NCBI GenBank assembly: GCA_021157445.1
Contig: JAGGWM010000133.1
Location: 1 to 13,658, forward strand
Direction: 5' to 3'
From: Thermococcus sp.
GTDB lineage: Archaea > Methanobacteriota_B > Thermococci > Thermococcales > Thermococcaceae
Length of the DNA: 13,658 nucleotides
The position numbers and the translations under genes were made by a program. This document shows positions 6,447-13,001 of the stretch, one piece after another; positions within the stretch are counted from its first letter, which is position 1; the number at the start of each line of letters is the position of its first letter. The notes under the pieces were generated by a model. That model made no database searches, had not been told where the DNA came from, and saw only the letters and a program-made list of their open reading frames with translations.

Positions 6447-8492
6447 TCAAAACCCAAGCAAGAGGCCAATGTTGTAAACTAATACACCAACTGCACTTGC
6501 AAGCATAAGATTATAAGCGGAGGCTACCAAAGCCCACTTATTCCCTCCCTCAGCTCTTATTGCCCCTATGGTGGCTATACAAGGAATATAAAGGGTGGTT
6601 ACCAAAGCCAAGACAAATGCCTGCAGACCAGTCATGGCACTTTGCATCAGCGAGATGAGGGCTTCTTCGCTCTCCCCTATCCCATATATTATCCCATATG
6701 TTGCGATAACGTTCTCTTTGGCTATTATCCCAAAGATCAAACTTACAGCAGCCTTCCAGTCGAGGCCCATAAGCATTGTAAACGGCTCAAATACTTTTCC
6801 AAGTTTTTCTGCGTAACTCAAGCCACTACCTATGGGTTCGGGGTAGTTGCTTAGGTACCATATCGCCACAGAGCCAAGGAGAATTATCGTGCCAGCTTTT
6901 CTCAAGAATTCTTTGCTTCTTTCCCATGAATGCACCACTGCGACCTTCCATGATGGGAGAGAGTACTCCGGGAGTTCTATTACGAATGGGCTCTCTTCTC
7001 CTTTGATAACAAACTTTCCAAGTATTAGAGCCGAAAGCAGGGCAAGGAATAGGGAGATTGCATATATGCTAACCGCCATAAGGGCCTTATGATCGCTAAA
7101 GAACGCCCCCGCTAAGAACGTTATAACCACCATCCTTGCACTGCATGGCACGAGTGGATTTATCAGCATGGTTAGTATTCTGTCTCTCTCGTCTTCCAAG
7201 GTACGCGTAGCCATTATAGCCGGAACATTGCATCCAAAGGCCAACACCATTGGAATAAAGCTTTTTCCCGGAAGGCCGAACTTTCTCATTATCCTTTCCA
7301 TAACAACAGCCGCTCTCGCCATATATCCGCTGTCTTCAAGAACTGACATTGCAATGAAGAGCAAAAAGACCAGAGGGAAAAAGCTTAACACAGAGCCAAC
7401 ACCGCCTATAACCCCCTCAACAATGAGACCTCTCACGGCTTCATTTCCTATAAATCCTGCCACAAATTCGCCAAAGGATGCAAAAGTATTGTCCAGAAAC
7501 TCCTGCATGGGGGTACCTATGGTAAACACGAACTTGAACAGAACATAGAACACCCCCAAAAGCCCCAAAATCCCATAAGCTGGATGAGTAAGAACCCTGT
7601 CAATCTGGTCACTGAAAGTTTCTTTAACTTCTCCAAAGTGAATGACGAATTGATGCATAAGCTTGTCTATAAACTCGTACTTTTGATTTGCTATCACGAT
7701 GTCAAGGGAACGCTTGTAGTGAACCTCCAGCTCACTTATATGCTTAAGTATTTCGTCCATTTTCCCCGGGCCGAGATAGTTTAAGACAAGCTTTATTACC
7801 TCTTGGTCCCGGGTAAGGAGCTTTATAGCCAGCCATCTGATGTTATACATCTCTTCCAGGGGAGTTCCCCTCAAAAGACTGGAGATGTGCTCTATCTCCC
7901 TTTCTATTGGTTCTTCATATACAGGGATTACGGGATTTGTTGTTATCTTTCCCTCCGCCATGTTGGCTATGACTCTCTTCAATTCTTCCACTCCCGCACC
8001 TTCCTTGGCATTTGTTGGAATCACTGGAACCCCGAGGATTTTTTCCATTTTTTTCACATCAAAGCGAACTCCCCTTTTTCTTGCGATATCAATCTTATTC
8101 AAAGCAATAACGACTTTTTTAACTCCCATCTCAAAAATCTCCATGGTCAAAAAGAGGTTTCTCATGAGGCAGGAAGCATCAACTATATCCACAACAACAT
8201 CGGCATTTCCACTAAGGATGAAATTCCTTGCAATGAGTTCATCTATGGAATTTGCGGTAAGAGAATACGTTCCCGGAAGGTCTACCACCAAAAACTCCTT
8301 CTCGCGGTACTTCATTATGCCCTCTTTCTTTTCAACCGTCACTCCGGGCCAGTTCCCCACATGCTGTCTAAGACCAGTTAAAGCATTGAATATCGTAGTT
8401 TTTCCCACATTTGGATTACCAGCCAGTGCAATGACCTTTAAACTCTCTTTCTTTTCTTCAGGGACTTTTTCAACGCTACAGCAGGAGACCAT
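6447..8492 (-). CDS. feoB: Ferrous iron transport protein B
   Basis: FeoB is the membrane permease for Fe(II), with a cytoplasmic G domain. The 681-residue sequence is full length. G motifs: G1 GNPNVGKTT (25-33), switch I NWPGVTVEKK (47-56), G3 DLPG (71-74), G4 NKID (132-135) and G5 TNA (160-162). A helical spacer (about 190-300) leads to the membrane region (about 305-680), with hydrophobic segments at about 306-326, 353-382, 412-428, 452-490, 533-550, 582-602, 622-645 and 655-679. Gate-type motifs are FGCNVPAIMATRTLEDERDR (419-438), NPLVPCSARM (445-454) and LYIPCIATIG (634-643), keeping C421, C450 and C638 of the pore. The N-terminus has an adjacent Cys pair (C4, C5) of unknown meaning. Its ATG overlaps the feoA stop as TAATG, so translation is probably coupled. 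Iron-dependent repression of the operon is likely. Confidence 0.96.
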   Translation of the reverse strand: MVSCCSVEKVPEEKKESLKVIALAGNPNVGKTTIFNALTGLRQHVGNWPGVTVEKKEGIMKYREKEFLVVDLPGTYSLTANSIDELIARNFILSGNADVVVDIVDASCLMRNLFLTMEIFEMGVKKVVIALNKIDIARKRGVRFDVKKMEKILGVPVIPTNAKEGAGVEELKRVIANMAEGKITTNPVIPVYEEPIEREIEHISSLLRGTPLEEMYNIRWLAIKLLTRDQEVIKLVLNYLGPGKMDEILKHISELEVHYKRSLDIVIANQKYEFIDKLMHQFVIHFGEVKETFSDQIDRVLTHPAYGILGLLGVFYVLFKFVFTIGTPMQEFLDNTFASFGEFVAGFIGNEAVRGLIVEGVIGGVGSVLSFFPLVFLLFIAMSVLEDSGYMARAAVVMERIMRKFGLPGKSFIPMVLAFGCNVPAIMATRTLEDERDRILTMLINPLVPCSARMVVITFLAGAFFSDHKALMAVSIYAISLFLALLSALILGKFVIKGEESPFVIELPEYSLPSWKVAVVHSWERSKEFLRKAGTIILLGSVAIWYLSNYPEPIGSGLSYAEKLGKVFEPFTMLMGLDWKAAVSLIFGIIAKENVIATYGIIYGIGESEEALISLMQSAMTGLQAFVLALVTTLYIPCIATIGAIRAEGGNKWALVASAYNLMLASAVGVLVYNIGLLLGF

Positions 8493-8722
8493 TAAAGTTC
8501 CCTCCTAACTATGATCTTCTCCGCAACTCCTTGTCCCAGAGCTATGCGAGTATTCCCAATAGCGATTATATACGGTCCCGGACGTCCCGATTTGACCACG
8601 ACAATCTTTGTTCCAGGGGCTATTCCCATCCCAAGAAGCCTCTGTCTAGCCCTATGCCCCCCGTGGATGTCCACGACAATTCCTCTCTCGCCTTCGCGCA
8701 TCTGAGTTAAGCGCACATACAT
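8492..8722 (-). CDS. feoA: Ferrous iron transport protein A (SH3-like)
   Basis: FeoA is a small cytoplasmic SH3-fold protein that partners FeoB. The 76 residues show the FeoA pattern: a first strand (VRLTQMREGERGIVVDI), the helix RARQRLLGMGIAPG that is the family's most conserved stretch, and final strands around VVKSGRPGPYIIAIGNTRIALGQGVAEKIIV. The start is the ATG at 8722, because GGTGA (8732-8728) lies five bases before it. The upstream GTG 8731 and ATG 8728 overlap this site. It is the first gene of feoA-feoB-feoC, and its stop codon overlaps the feoB start by one base. Confidence 0.93.
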   Translation of the reverse strand: MYVRLTQMREGERGIVVDIHGGHRARQRLLGMGIAPGTKIVVVKSGRPGPYIIAIGNTRIALGQGVAEKIIVRREL

Positions 8723-8733
8723 GAGCATCACCG

Positions 8734-8780
8734 TTAGGCAGACCTAATTCCGTTATGAAATGTATAGATTGCCTTAAAAA
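8734..8780 (-). promoter_or_regulatory. feo operon promoter with palindromic operator candidate
   Basis: On the minus strand TTTTTAAG (8780-8773), preceded by CCAAATC, is a reasonable TATA box with BRE. Transcription would start near 8750. The palindrome TTAGG-N4-CCTAA (8734-8747) would then cover roughly +4 to +17, directly before the feoA ribosome site. That placement suits a repressor that blocks initiation or elongation. The arms resemble the outer arms of DtxR/IdeR-type iron boxes, but the spacing is shorter than the usual 19-base box, so the regulator is uncertain. Confidence 0.55.
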
Positions 8781-8807
8781 GATTTGGTGAGTCTAAAACT
8801 CCATAAA

Positions 8808-8841
8808 AGTTCGAATATCAAAAAGGAATAGTTCGGATGTC
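8808..8841. repeat. Two-copy direct repeat upstream of the feo promoter
   Basis: AGTTCGAATATC (8808-8819) and AGTTCGGATGTC (8830-8841) match at 10 of 12 positions and are spaced 22 bases start to start, close to two DNA turns. They lie 28-68 bases upstream of the feoA TATA element and outside any gene. The rest of 8842-8933 contains only a TCAAAGG heptamer twice (8847-8853, 8878-8884) and a pyrimidine-rich tail after the downstream-oriented membrane gene. Confidence 0.4.
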
Positions 8842-8933
8842 TGCTCTCAAAGGTCTCATTGGTGCCTATGGACAATTTCAAAGGAAGGCAAAAACAAGCC
8901 TAAATAGTAGTAGGAGAAATAGCGGGAAAGCCT

Positions 8934-9923
8934 TTAATCCCTGCTCTTCTGCTCCTTCCACTCTTCCAGCAGTGTTGAAAGCAAACCCAAAGCCACTGGT
9001 CCGATTATTAATCCCTTTATTCCAAAGCCCATTATCCCACCGAATATTCCCACCAGCGCCAGTGCTGGATTTATTTTTGCACCTTTTGCAATAAGCTTTG
9101 GCCTAATTGTAATATCCGGGCCAGGAGAAATTAAAATTGCGCCATATACTGAGAGCATGATTCCAGCAAAGATACTGCCCTGAGTAAATAGGTATATTGC
9201 CCCTGCTATCCAAACTATCCAGCCACCAATGACAGGCAAGAGCTCAAGAATAACGCAGAATATTCCCGCAGCAATGGCCCCGCTAAGGTTCGCTACTCCA
9301 AAGACGTAAAAGCCCAGCGTTAGCAGAAAGCCTTTAAAGATGCTCAGCATAAGCCAAGTTCTCAGAATGGCATTTAGAGTATATTTTGCCTTCTCTATTA
9401 ACTCTATGCCCAAATCTTTCCTCTCCTCAGGGAGTAATGCATAAAGCTCCTCAGACAAAGCTCTAGAGTGCACCAGTATCCCATAAAAAACTGCTATGAA
9501 AACAATGGCTTGAAGAAGGAGCTTGGGTATAGATAAGGTATAGTTGAGAATGTATTCGCTCATCTTTTCTGAAACCCTCTCAATCAAAATCGCGGCTGAT
9601 TGCCCTATATCGGGAGGAAGGTTCAGGGACAAAAACCAGCTAAGCGCCTCGTTTATATAAATCACCAGCGCCCTGGTCACGTCTCTAAACCATAACACTA
9701 TGCCAAATATAAAGCCAATTAACAGCAGGGTCATCAAAGCCGAGAGCAACATGGCAGACTTGTTGGTATCAAGCCTCTTTGCAAGCCTTTCATGGAGGGG
9801 ATGAAAGATGTATGCAACTGTTAAGGCAAAAATTATCGGGGTAATAAGGGGCTCCACAGTTTTCCATACAATGAAAAGAATTATAAGAGAAACGGCAATC
9901 CAGACAGCATGTTCCGTCTTCAT
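8934..9923 (-). CDS. AI-2E/PerM-family (UPF0118) membrane transporter
   Basis: This is a 329-residue polytopic membrane protein of the AI-2E exporter-like/PerM family (PF01594 type). Members have been linked to autoinducer-2 export or Na+/H+ exchange, but archaeal functions are unknown. Hydrophobic segments lie at about 7-20, 24-42, 57-80, 135-150, 190-215, 217-242, 244-262 and 285-322. A soluble amphipathic stretch (about 85-130) sits after the third. The family's conserved C-terminal block is clear: DITIRPKLIAKGAKINPALAL followed by GGIMGFGIKGLIIGPVALGL. I place the start at ATG 9923, because GGGAGATGA (9936-9928) overlaps the stop of the upstream gene and gives good spacing. A TTG at 9938 would be the ribosome site itself. 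It is the last gene of the sppA cluster. Transported substrate unknown. Confidence 0.87.
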   Translation of the reverse strand: MKTEHAVWIAVSLIILFIVWKTVEPLITPIIFALTVAYIFHPLHERLAKRLDTNKSAMLLSALMTLLLIGFIFGIVLWFRDVTRALVIYINEALSWFLSLNLPPDIGQSAAILIERVSEKMSEYILNYTLSIPKLLLQAIVFIAVFYGILVHSRALSEELYALLPEERKDLGIELIEKAKYTLNAILRTWLMLSIFKGFLLTLGFYVFGVANLSGAIAAGIFCVILELLPVIGGWIVWIAGAIYLFTQGSIFAGIMLSVYGAILISPGPDITIRPKLIAKGAKINPALALVGIFGGIMGFGIKGLIIGPVALGLLSTLLEEWKEQKSRD

Positions 9924-9927
9924 AAAA

Positions 9928-10398
9928 TCATCTCCCAATATACTTGAGGATTAACTCCCTAGCTTGGGGTTTGTTAAATACAAATAGAGTTTTTCTTGCC
10001 TCATCAAGCAAGAAGTTTCTCCCAACGATTAAAAGTCCATCTTTCAGCTTGTATATTTCTGAGCTGGTGATGTCGATGAGATTTTTTATGCCTTCTGGAG
10101 CTTCTATTTCCCGTAGTAAGTTCTCCGCCCTATCAATCAAAGCCTGGTTGAGGAACTTGGGCTTGCTTAGTCGAATTTCTTTCGGGATAACTTCACTGGG
10201 TTCCATAAAAATTCCCCAAAATTCCTTGGCACATTCAAAGGGGTATACATACTCACTGCCGTATATAGGTTGATAGAGCTCGTAAATGATTGAGAGCAGG
10301 ACTTTTCTTGCATCCCCTCCATAGTATTCAATTCTCAGGTTAAATCTTCCATCCTCAAAGCCGTTCTCAAACACCTCAAGGTGCTCCTCACACTGCAT
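9928..10398 (-). CDS. Uncharacterised 156-residue protein between sppA and the AI-2E family gene
   Basis: I do not recognise this family. The predicted protein is soluble, with no signal peptide or membrane segment. The first half (about 18-65) looks alpha/beta, with a YELYQPIYGSEYVYPFECAKEFWG aromatic-rich stretch. The second half has a long charged helix (FLNQALIDRAENLLREIEA, 82-100), two strands (EIYKLKDGLLIVGR) and a C-terminal helix. It has two cysteines (C3, C56) and no obvious catalytic motif. Start ATG 10398 has GGGGGTGA (10410-10403) overlapping the end of sppA and lies five bases from the sppA stop. An upstream in-frame extension to 10533 would run through sppA coding sequence. Its stop is four bases before the next ATG. 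The tight spacing argues for a shared transcript and possibly a role at the membrane with its neighbours. Confidence 0.75.
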   Translation of the reverse strand: MQCEEHLEVFENGFEDGRFNLRIEYYGGDARKVLLSIIYELYQPIYGSEYVYPFECAKEFWGIFMEPSEVIPKEIRLSKPKFLNQALIDRAENLLREIEAPEGIKNLIDITSSEIYKLKDGLLIVGRNFLLDEARKTLFVFNKPQARELILKYIGR

Positions 10399-10402
10399 CG
10401 CC

Positions 10403-11407
10403 TCACCCCCGTATGTATGAGGAAACATAATTAGCAGGCATATAGAGTGAGGAGCTCTCATAAATTCCAAAATCCGTCTTTTGGGCATCGTAAAGCACAA
10501 CGTTTGCACTCTTAACGCCGATAATACCCTCAAGGACTTTTATGGCATAGTCAAGGTCACCAGTGTCATCAACCAGAACTCCCTTAACCTCACTTGCAAA
10601 CCAGACCCTTCCATCTCCGTATTCCCTAGTTGTGTTCATATCAAGCTTTCTTCCCTCGCTAACAACCTGAAGGAAGTATTCAAAGTATGTGTTTATTGTT
10701 TTCTTTATCATGTCCCTTTCCTCGTCAGTAAGGCCCCTCCATTCTGCACCCATGTCTTTGTATTTACCCGTTTTGAACACATTTACCTTGATACCGTTCT
10801 GAGCATAGTTTTGCTCCAAGTCATAGTGAACATAAAGAACACCAATGCTTCCCACTTGGGCAAGAGGATCGGCAATTATCTTATCCGCAGCACATGCGAG
10901 AAAATAACCACCTGAAGCAGCCATACCCCCAGTATATGCAACTATCGGCTTTTCATACGATAATTTTTTCAGCTCTTTATAGATGGTTATAACTGGCCCC
11001 ACATATCCCCCGGGGCTTTCAATCCACAAAACGACTCCCTTAATGTTCTCATTCTTTCTTATCTCTCTGATTTTAGAAATTACCTCCAGAGAAGTGGTTT
11101 CATCGATTGAACCCACAATGGGAAGTATCGCCACAGTTACGTTGGGTTCCTCACTAACATTCGCCCGCATCTGGCTTTTGAGGTATTCAATCTCTCTCTG
11201 AAGCTCTTCTATTTTCGCCTGGAGGGCTAATGTAGCGTTACTCTCTACTTCCCTTACTGTCTCGTTGTAAACCACTGTAAAATTCTTCTCTTGGAGAGCT
11301 CTTTGTAATTCAGTGTTTTGAGTGTAAAGGAGAACCCCAGTGATCGTTGCCAGGGCTAAGAGGAGCGTTAGAATAAAGCTGAGATACTTCCATATTTCTC
11401 TCTCCAT
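10403..11407 (-). CDS. sppA: Signal peptide peptidase SppA, membrane-anchored Ser/Lys protease
   Basis: SppA degrades signal peptides left in the membrane after protein export. This 334-residue protein has one N-terminal membrane segment (about 5-28, YLSFILTLLLALATITGVLLY), a charged coiled-coil-like linker (about 33-85) and an S49 protease domain outside the cell membrane. Visible motifs are WIESPGGYVGP (128-138), the nucleophile S165 in MAASGGYFLACAAD, DPLAQVGSIGVL (180-191) and the general base K217 in TGKYKDMGAEWRGLT. The 52-residue Ser-Lys spacing and the length match the characterised Thermococcus kodakarensis SppA (Ser162/Lys214, from memory). Start ATG 11407 was chosen because GGTGA (11417-11413) lies five bases upstream; a GTG at 11416 overlaps that site. 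It heads the cluster with the 156-residue protein and the AI-2E family protein. Confidence 0.94.
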   Translation of the reverse strand: MEREIWKYLSFILTLLLALATITGVLLYTQNTELQRALQEKNFTVVYNETVREVESNATLALQAKIEELQREIEYLKSQMRANVSEEPNVTVAILPIVGSIDETTSLEVISKIREIRKNENIKGVVLWIESPGGYVGPVITIYKELKKLSYEKPIVAYTGGMAASGGYFLACAADKIIADPLAQVGSIGVLYVHYDLEQNYAQNGIKVNVFKTGKYKDMGAEWRGLTDEERDMIKKTINTYFEYFLQVVSEGRKLDMNTTREYGDGRVWFASEVKGVLVDDTGDLDYAIKVLEGIIGVKSANVVLYDAQKTDFGIYESSSLYMPANYVSSYIRG

Positions 11408-11440
11408 CAGAATCACCTAAAGTGAAATAGCTTTGGAAAC

Positions 11441-11450
11441 TTTTAAATTT
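11441..11450. promoter_or_regulatory. Shared symmetric TATA element between sppA and the sugar isomerase-like gene
   Basis: TTTTAAATTT is nearly self-complementary and reads as a TATA box in both directions. It is about 26 bases from a leftward start near 11419, just before the sppA ribosome site. Rightward it gives a start near 11470, leaving a leader of about 24 bases. Purine-rich GGAAAC and GGGAAC flanks sit on either side as possible BRE elements. No other TATA-like element is evident in this 86-base divergent spacer. Confidence 0.5.
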
Positions 11451-11493
11451 GGTGTTCCCATAATCTCTAACAAAAGTAGAAAAGGTGTAAGGC

Positions 11494-12300
11494 ATGGAGA
11501 TAGGAGTAAGTGTTTATCCCCATTTTGTGAACAAAGGAAAGGGTCTGCCTTCCGTTTTAGCGGAGCTAAAGATCAAGGATTATGACTTTGTCCAAATATT
11601 TCCCCATACTCTTGGGTTAATAAAAAACGGACAGGTAATAGAAAAGAAGCTGCGCTCAGTAGAAAACGCTCTAAAAGGTGTTGGAATAAACTACACGATT
11701 AGAATGCCTCCTTCGGTAAACCTGAGAGACAGCGTGTACTACAGCAGACACTTTAAAGTGGCCAAAGGTGTAATAGATGTCGCAATAAAGCTCGGCTCAA
11801 AAATAGTGGTCATGCAAAGTGGCCGCACTGGAAGGCTCGACCTTGAGATAGAAGCCCTCCAACAGCTTGCAGAGATGGCAGAAAACTTCGGGATTAAAAT
11901 TGCCCTTGAAAACACCTACAGCGTTAAGGATACCCTCTACGTTGTTGAAAGCGTTAACAGAGAAAACGTGGGTTTTGCCCTTGATTTAGGACATGCCTTT
12001 CTAAGCGCTCAAGGGGACGAAAACAGATTTCTAGAAGACGTGAAGCTAGGAACAGAGAAGACGATAATTCTTATGATTCATGATAATTTTGGAAAGCTTT
12101 TCCCACAGGTAGAGCCGGAAGATGCATTGGCATATGGCGTCGGAGACCTTCATCTGATGCCGGGAGAAGGAAAAATCCCCTTTGGAAAAGCGTTAAAGCT
12201 TTTCGGCGATGTGCCGCTGTTGCTCAAAATCAAAGATCCAGACACTTTCGCAAAGCTTCCATCAAAGAAGGGACTTATAGAACTCCTCACCAGCATTTAA
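11494..12300 (+). CDS. Xylose isomerase-like TIM-barrel protein (sugar isomerase/epimerase or endonuclease IV superfamily)
   Basis: This is a 268-residue TIM-barrel protein of the AP endonuclease 2/xylose isomerase-like superfamily, cytoplasmic. Barrel motifs are MEIGVSVYPHF at the first strand, IRMPPSVNL (69-77), KIVVMQSGRTGRL (103-115), IALENTYS (136-143), FALDLGHA (161-168), MIHDNFG (194-200) and GVGDLHLMPGEG (215-226). Metal-ligand candidates E139, D164, H167, H196, D218 and H220 are kept. The usual early histidines are R70 and Q108 here, and the last-strand glutamate of PxxLE is K245 in PLLLKIKDPD. That argues against a classical three-metal endonuclease and leaves substrate and even activity open. 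Start ATG 11494 has AGGTGTAAGG upstream. Its stop codon is shared head-on with the RNase III-like gene. Confidence 0.82.
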   Translation: MEIGVSVYPHFVNKGKGLPSVLAELKIKDYDFVQIFPHTLGLIKNGQVIEKKLRSVENALKGVGINYTIRMPPSVNLRDSVYYSRHFKVAKGVIDVAIKLGSKIVVMQSGRTGRLDLEIEALQQLAEMAENFGIKIALENTYSVKDTLYVVESVNRENVGFALDLGHAFLSAQGDENRFLEDVKLGTEKTIILMIHDNFGKLFPQVEPEDALAYGVGDLHLMPGEGKIPFGKALKLFGDVPLLLKIKDPDTFAKLPSKKGLIELLTSI

Positions 12301-12683
12301 AGTTCCAATCTCTCTTTTACCATCTTTAAAAGCTCTCCAAAGGCATTGCCAATTATTTCTTTCTTTCTCGAAGGATGGAGCACATCTGGAGTAAAGTTCT
12401 GCCTGAGGACTTCAACGGCCTCTTCTATGGTTATTTTCCTCTCAAGCCAAGCATAAGCTAAAATAGCCTCAGCAATATCGCCCCTTCCATGTTTGTCCGT
12501 TCTTGAGGGGACATAACTTAAAAGTCTGGCCTTCTCAAGTGCAATGCTTAGTGACGCATTAGGTACTCTCCCAGCACTAGGATGTCCAAGATACTCGCTT
12601 AAAGCGAGGGAAAATATAAAATTAACGAGTGAATCCCCAAACTTTGAGAGATTCTTATCATTAAAGTCCATGGAATACTCCAT
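12297..12683 (-). CDS. Single-domain RNase III-like protein (Mini-III-like)
   Basis: This 128-residue protein has the two core motifs of the RNase III nuclease fold. FGDSLVNFIFSLALSEYL (15-32) matches the LGDAVL helix, with D17 as the first metal aspartate. GRGDIAEAILAYAWLE (66-81) matches the ADVFEALIGA helix, with D69 and E72 at the canonical D-X2-E spacing. The glutamate four residues before the first aspartate is replaced by S13, as in bacterial Mini-III enzymes. There is no double-strand RNA-binding domain. If active it would cut structured RNA such as rRNA precursors; this is inferred from fold. The start at ATG 12683 has GAGGG and AGGA sequences just upstream; a TTG at 12698 is the alternative. 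It lies 30 bases after rpoL and is probably in the same operon, though a T-rich stretch sits between them. Confidence 0.75.
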   Translation of the reverse strand: MEYSMDFNDKNLSKFGDSLVNFIFSLALSEYLGHPSAGRVPNASLSIALEKARLLSYVPSRTDKHGRGDIAEAILAYAWLERKITIEEAVEVLRQNFTPDVLHPSRKKEIIGNAFGELLKMVKERLEL

Positions 12684-12698
12684 TTCCTGCCCTCTCAA

Positions 12699-12710
12699 AA
12701 TTAAAAAAGA
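12699..12710 (-). promoter_or_regulatory. T-rich spacer between rpoL and the RNase III-like gene
   Basis: On the minus strand CTTTTTTAATTTT lies between the rpoL stop (12714) and the RNase III-like start (12683). It could partly terminate the rpoL transcript, or act as a TATA-like element. It is too close to ATG 12683 (about 20 bases) to serve that start well as a TATA box, so attenuation is the likelier reading. Confidence 0.3.
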
Positions 12711-12713
12711 AGT

Positions 12714-13001
12714 TCACTTTCCTATAGCCTTCTCCCAAGCCTCAAGGACTTCCTTTGCTCTATCAAAGATCTTTTGGGCAGCTTCTTCTAGAGCCTGTTC
12801 GGGGGTTATTTTTCCATCCGTGACAACTCTGAACTTCGGTTTTCTTGCCATAAGAACCGGATGCTCTATGGTGTACGCGGCAAATTTGACGTGTTTGTTT
12901 TCGTGAAGCACTTCATTGAGTAGGTTGGCAAATGTATGATCCTCCCCTACAAGATAAAATTCAAGCAGGTTTTCTTCACGCTTTATTACCTCAATCTTCA
13001 T
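12714..13001 (-). CDS. rpoL: DNA-directed RNA polymerase subunit L (Rpo11)
   Basis: Subunit L pairs with subunit D to form the assembly platform of archaeal RNA polymerase, equivalent to eukaryotic Rpb11 and half of the bacterial alpha dimer. The 95-residue sequence carries the family's central motif [17 protein letters not shown] (19-35) followed by [12 protein letters not shown] (38-49), and a long C-terminal helix (about 69-95). The start is ATG 13001, preceded by GGGTGAGG five to six bases away; a GTG at 13010 is part of that site. The first 11 bases overlap the end of the DUF2067 gene, so translation is probably coupled. Confidence 0.96.
   Translation of the reverse strand: MKIEVIKREENLLEFYLVGEDHTFANLLNEVLHENKHVKFAAYTIEHPVLMARKPKFRVVTDGKITPEQALEEAAQKIFDRAKEVLEAWEKAIGK

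Noticed and set aside
7803..8508. Long plus-strand open frames (up to 222 residues) opposite feoB
   Set aside because: They are antisense to clearly conserved FeoB G-domain sequence, lack GGTGA sites and have no recognisable family motif.
8800..8933. A tRNA or C/D-box guide RNA in the spacer upstream of feoA
   Set aside because: TTCGAA looked like a T-loop, but no acceptor or anticodon arms can be folded around it. No RUGAUGA and CUGA boxes at guide-RNA spacing were found on either strand.
8837..9094. Plus-strand open frame of 85 residues near the feo promoter
   Set aside because: Most of it is antisense to the conserved C-terminal end of the AI-2E family gene. It has no ribosome site and a low-complexity, Ser/Pro-rich translation.
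10399..10533. Longer N-terminus for the 156-residue protein
   Set aside because: It would run through sppA coding sequence, while ATG 10398 has a strong GGGGGTGA site directly before it.
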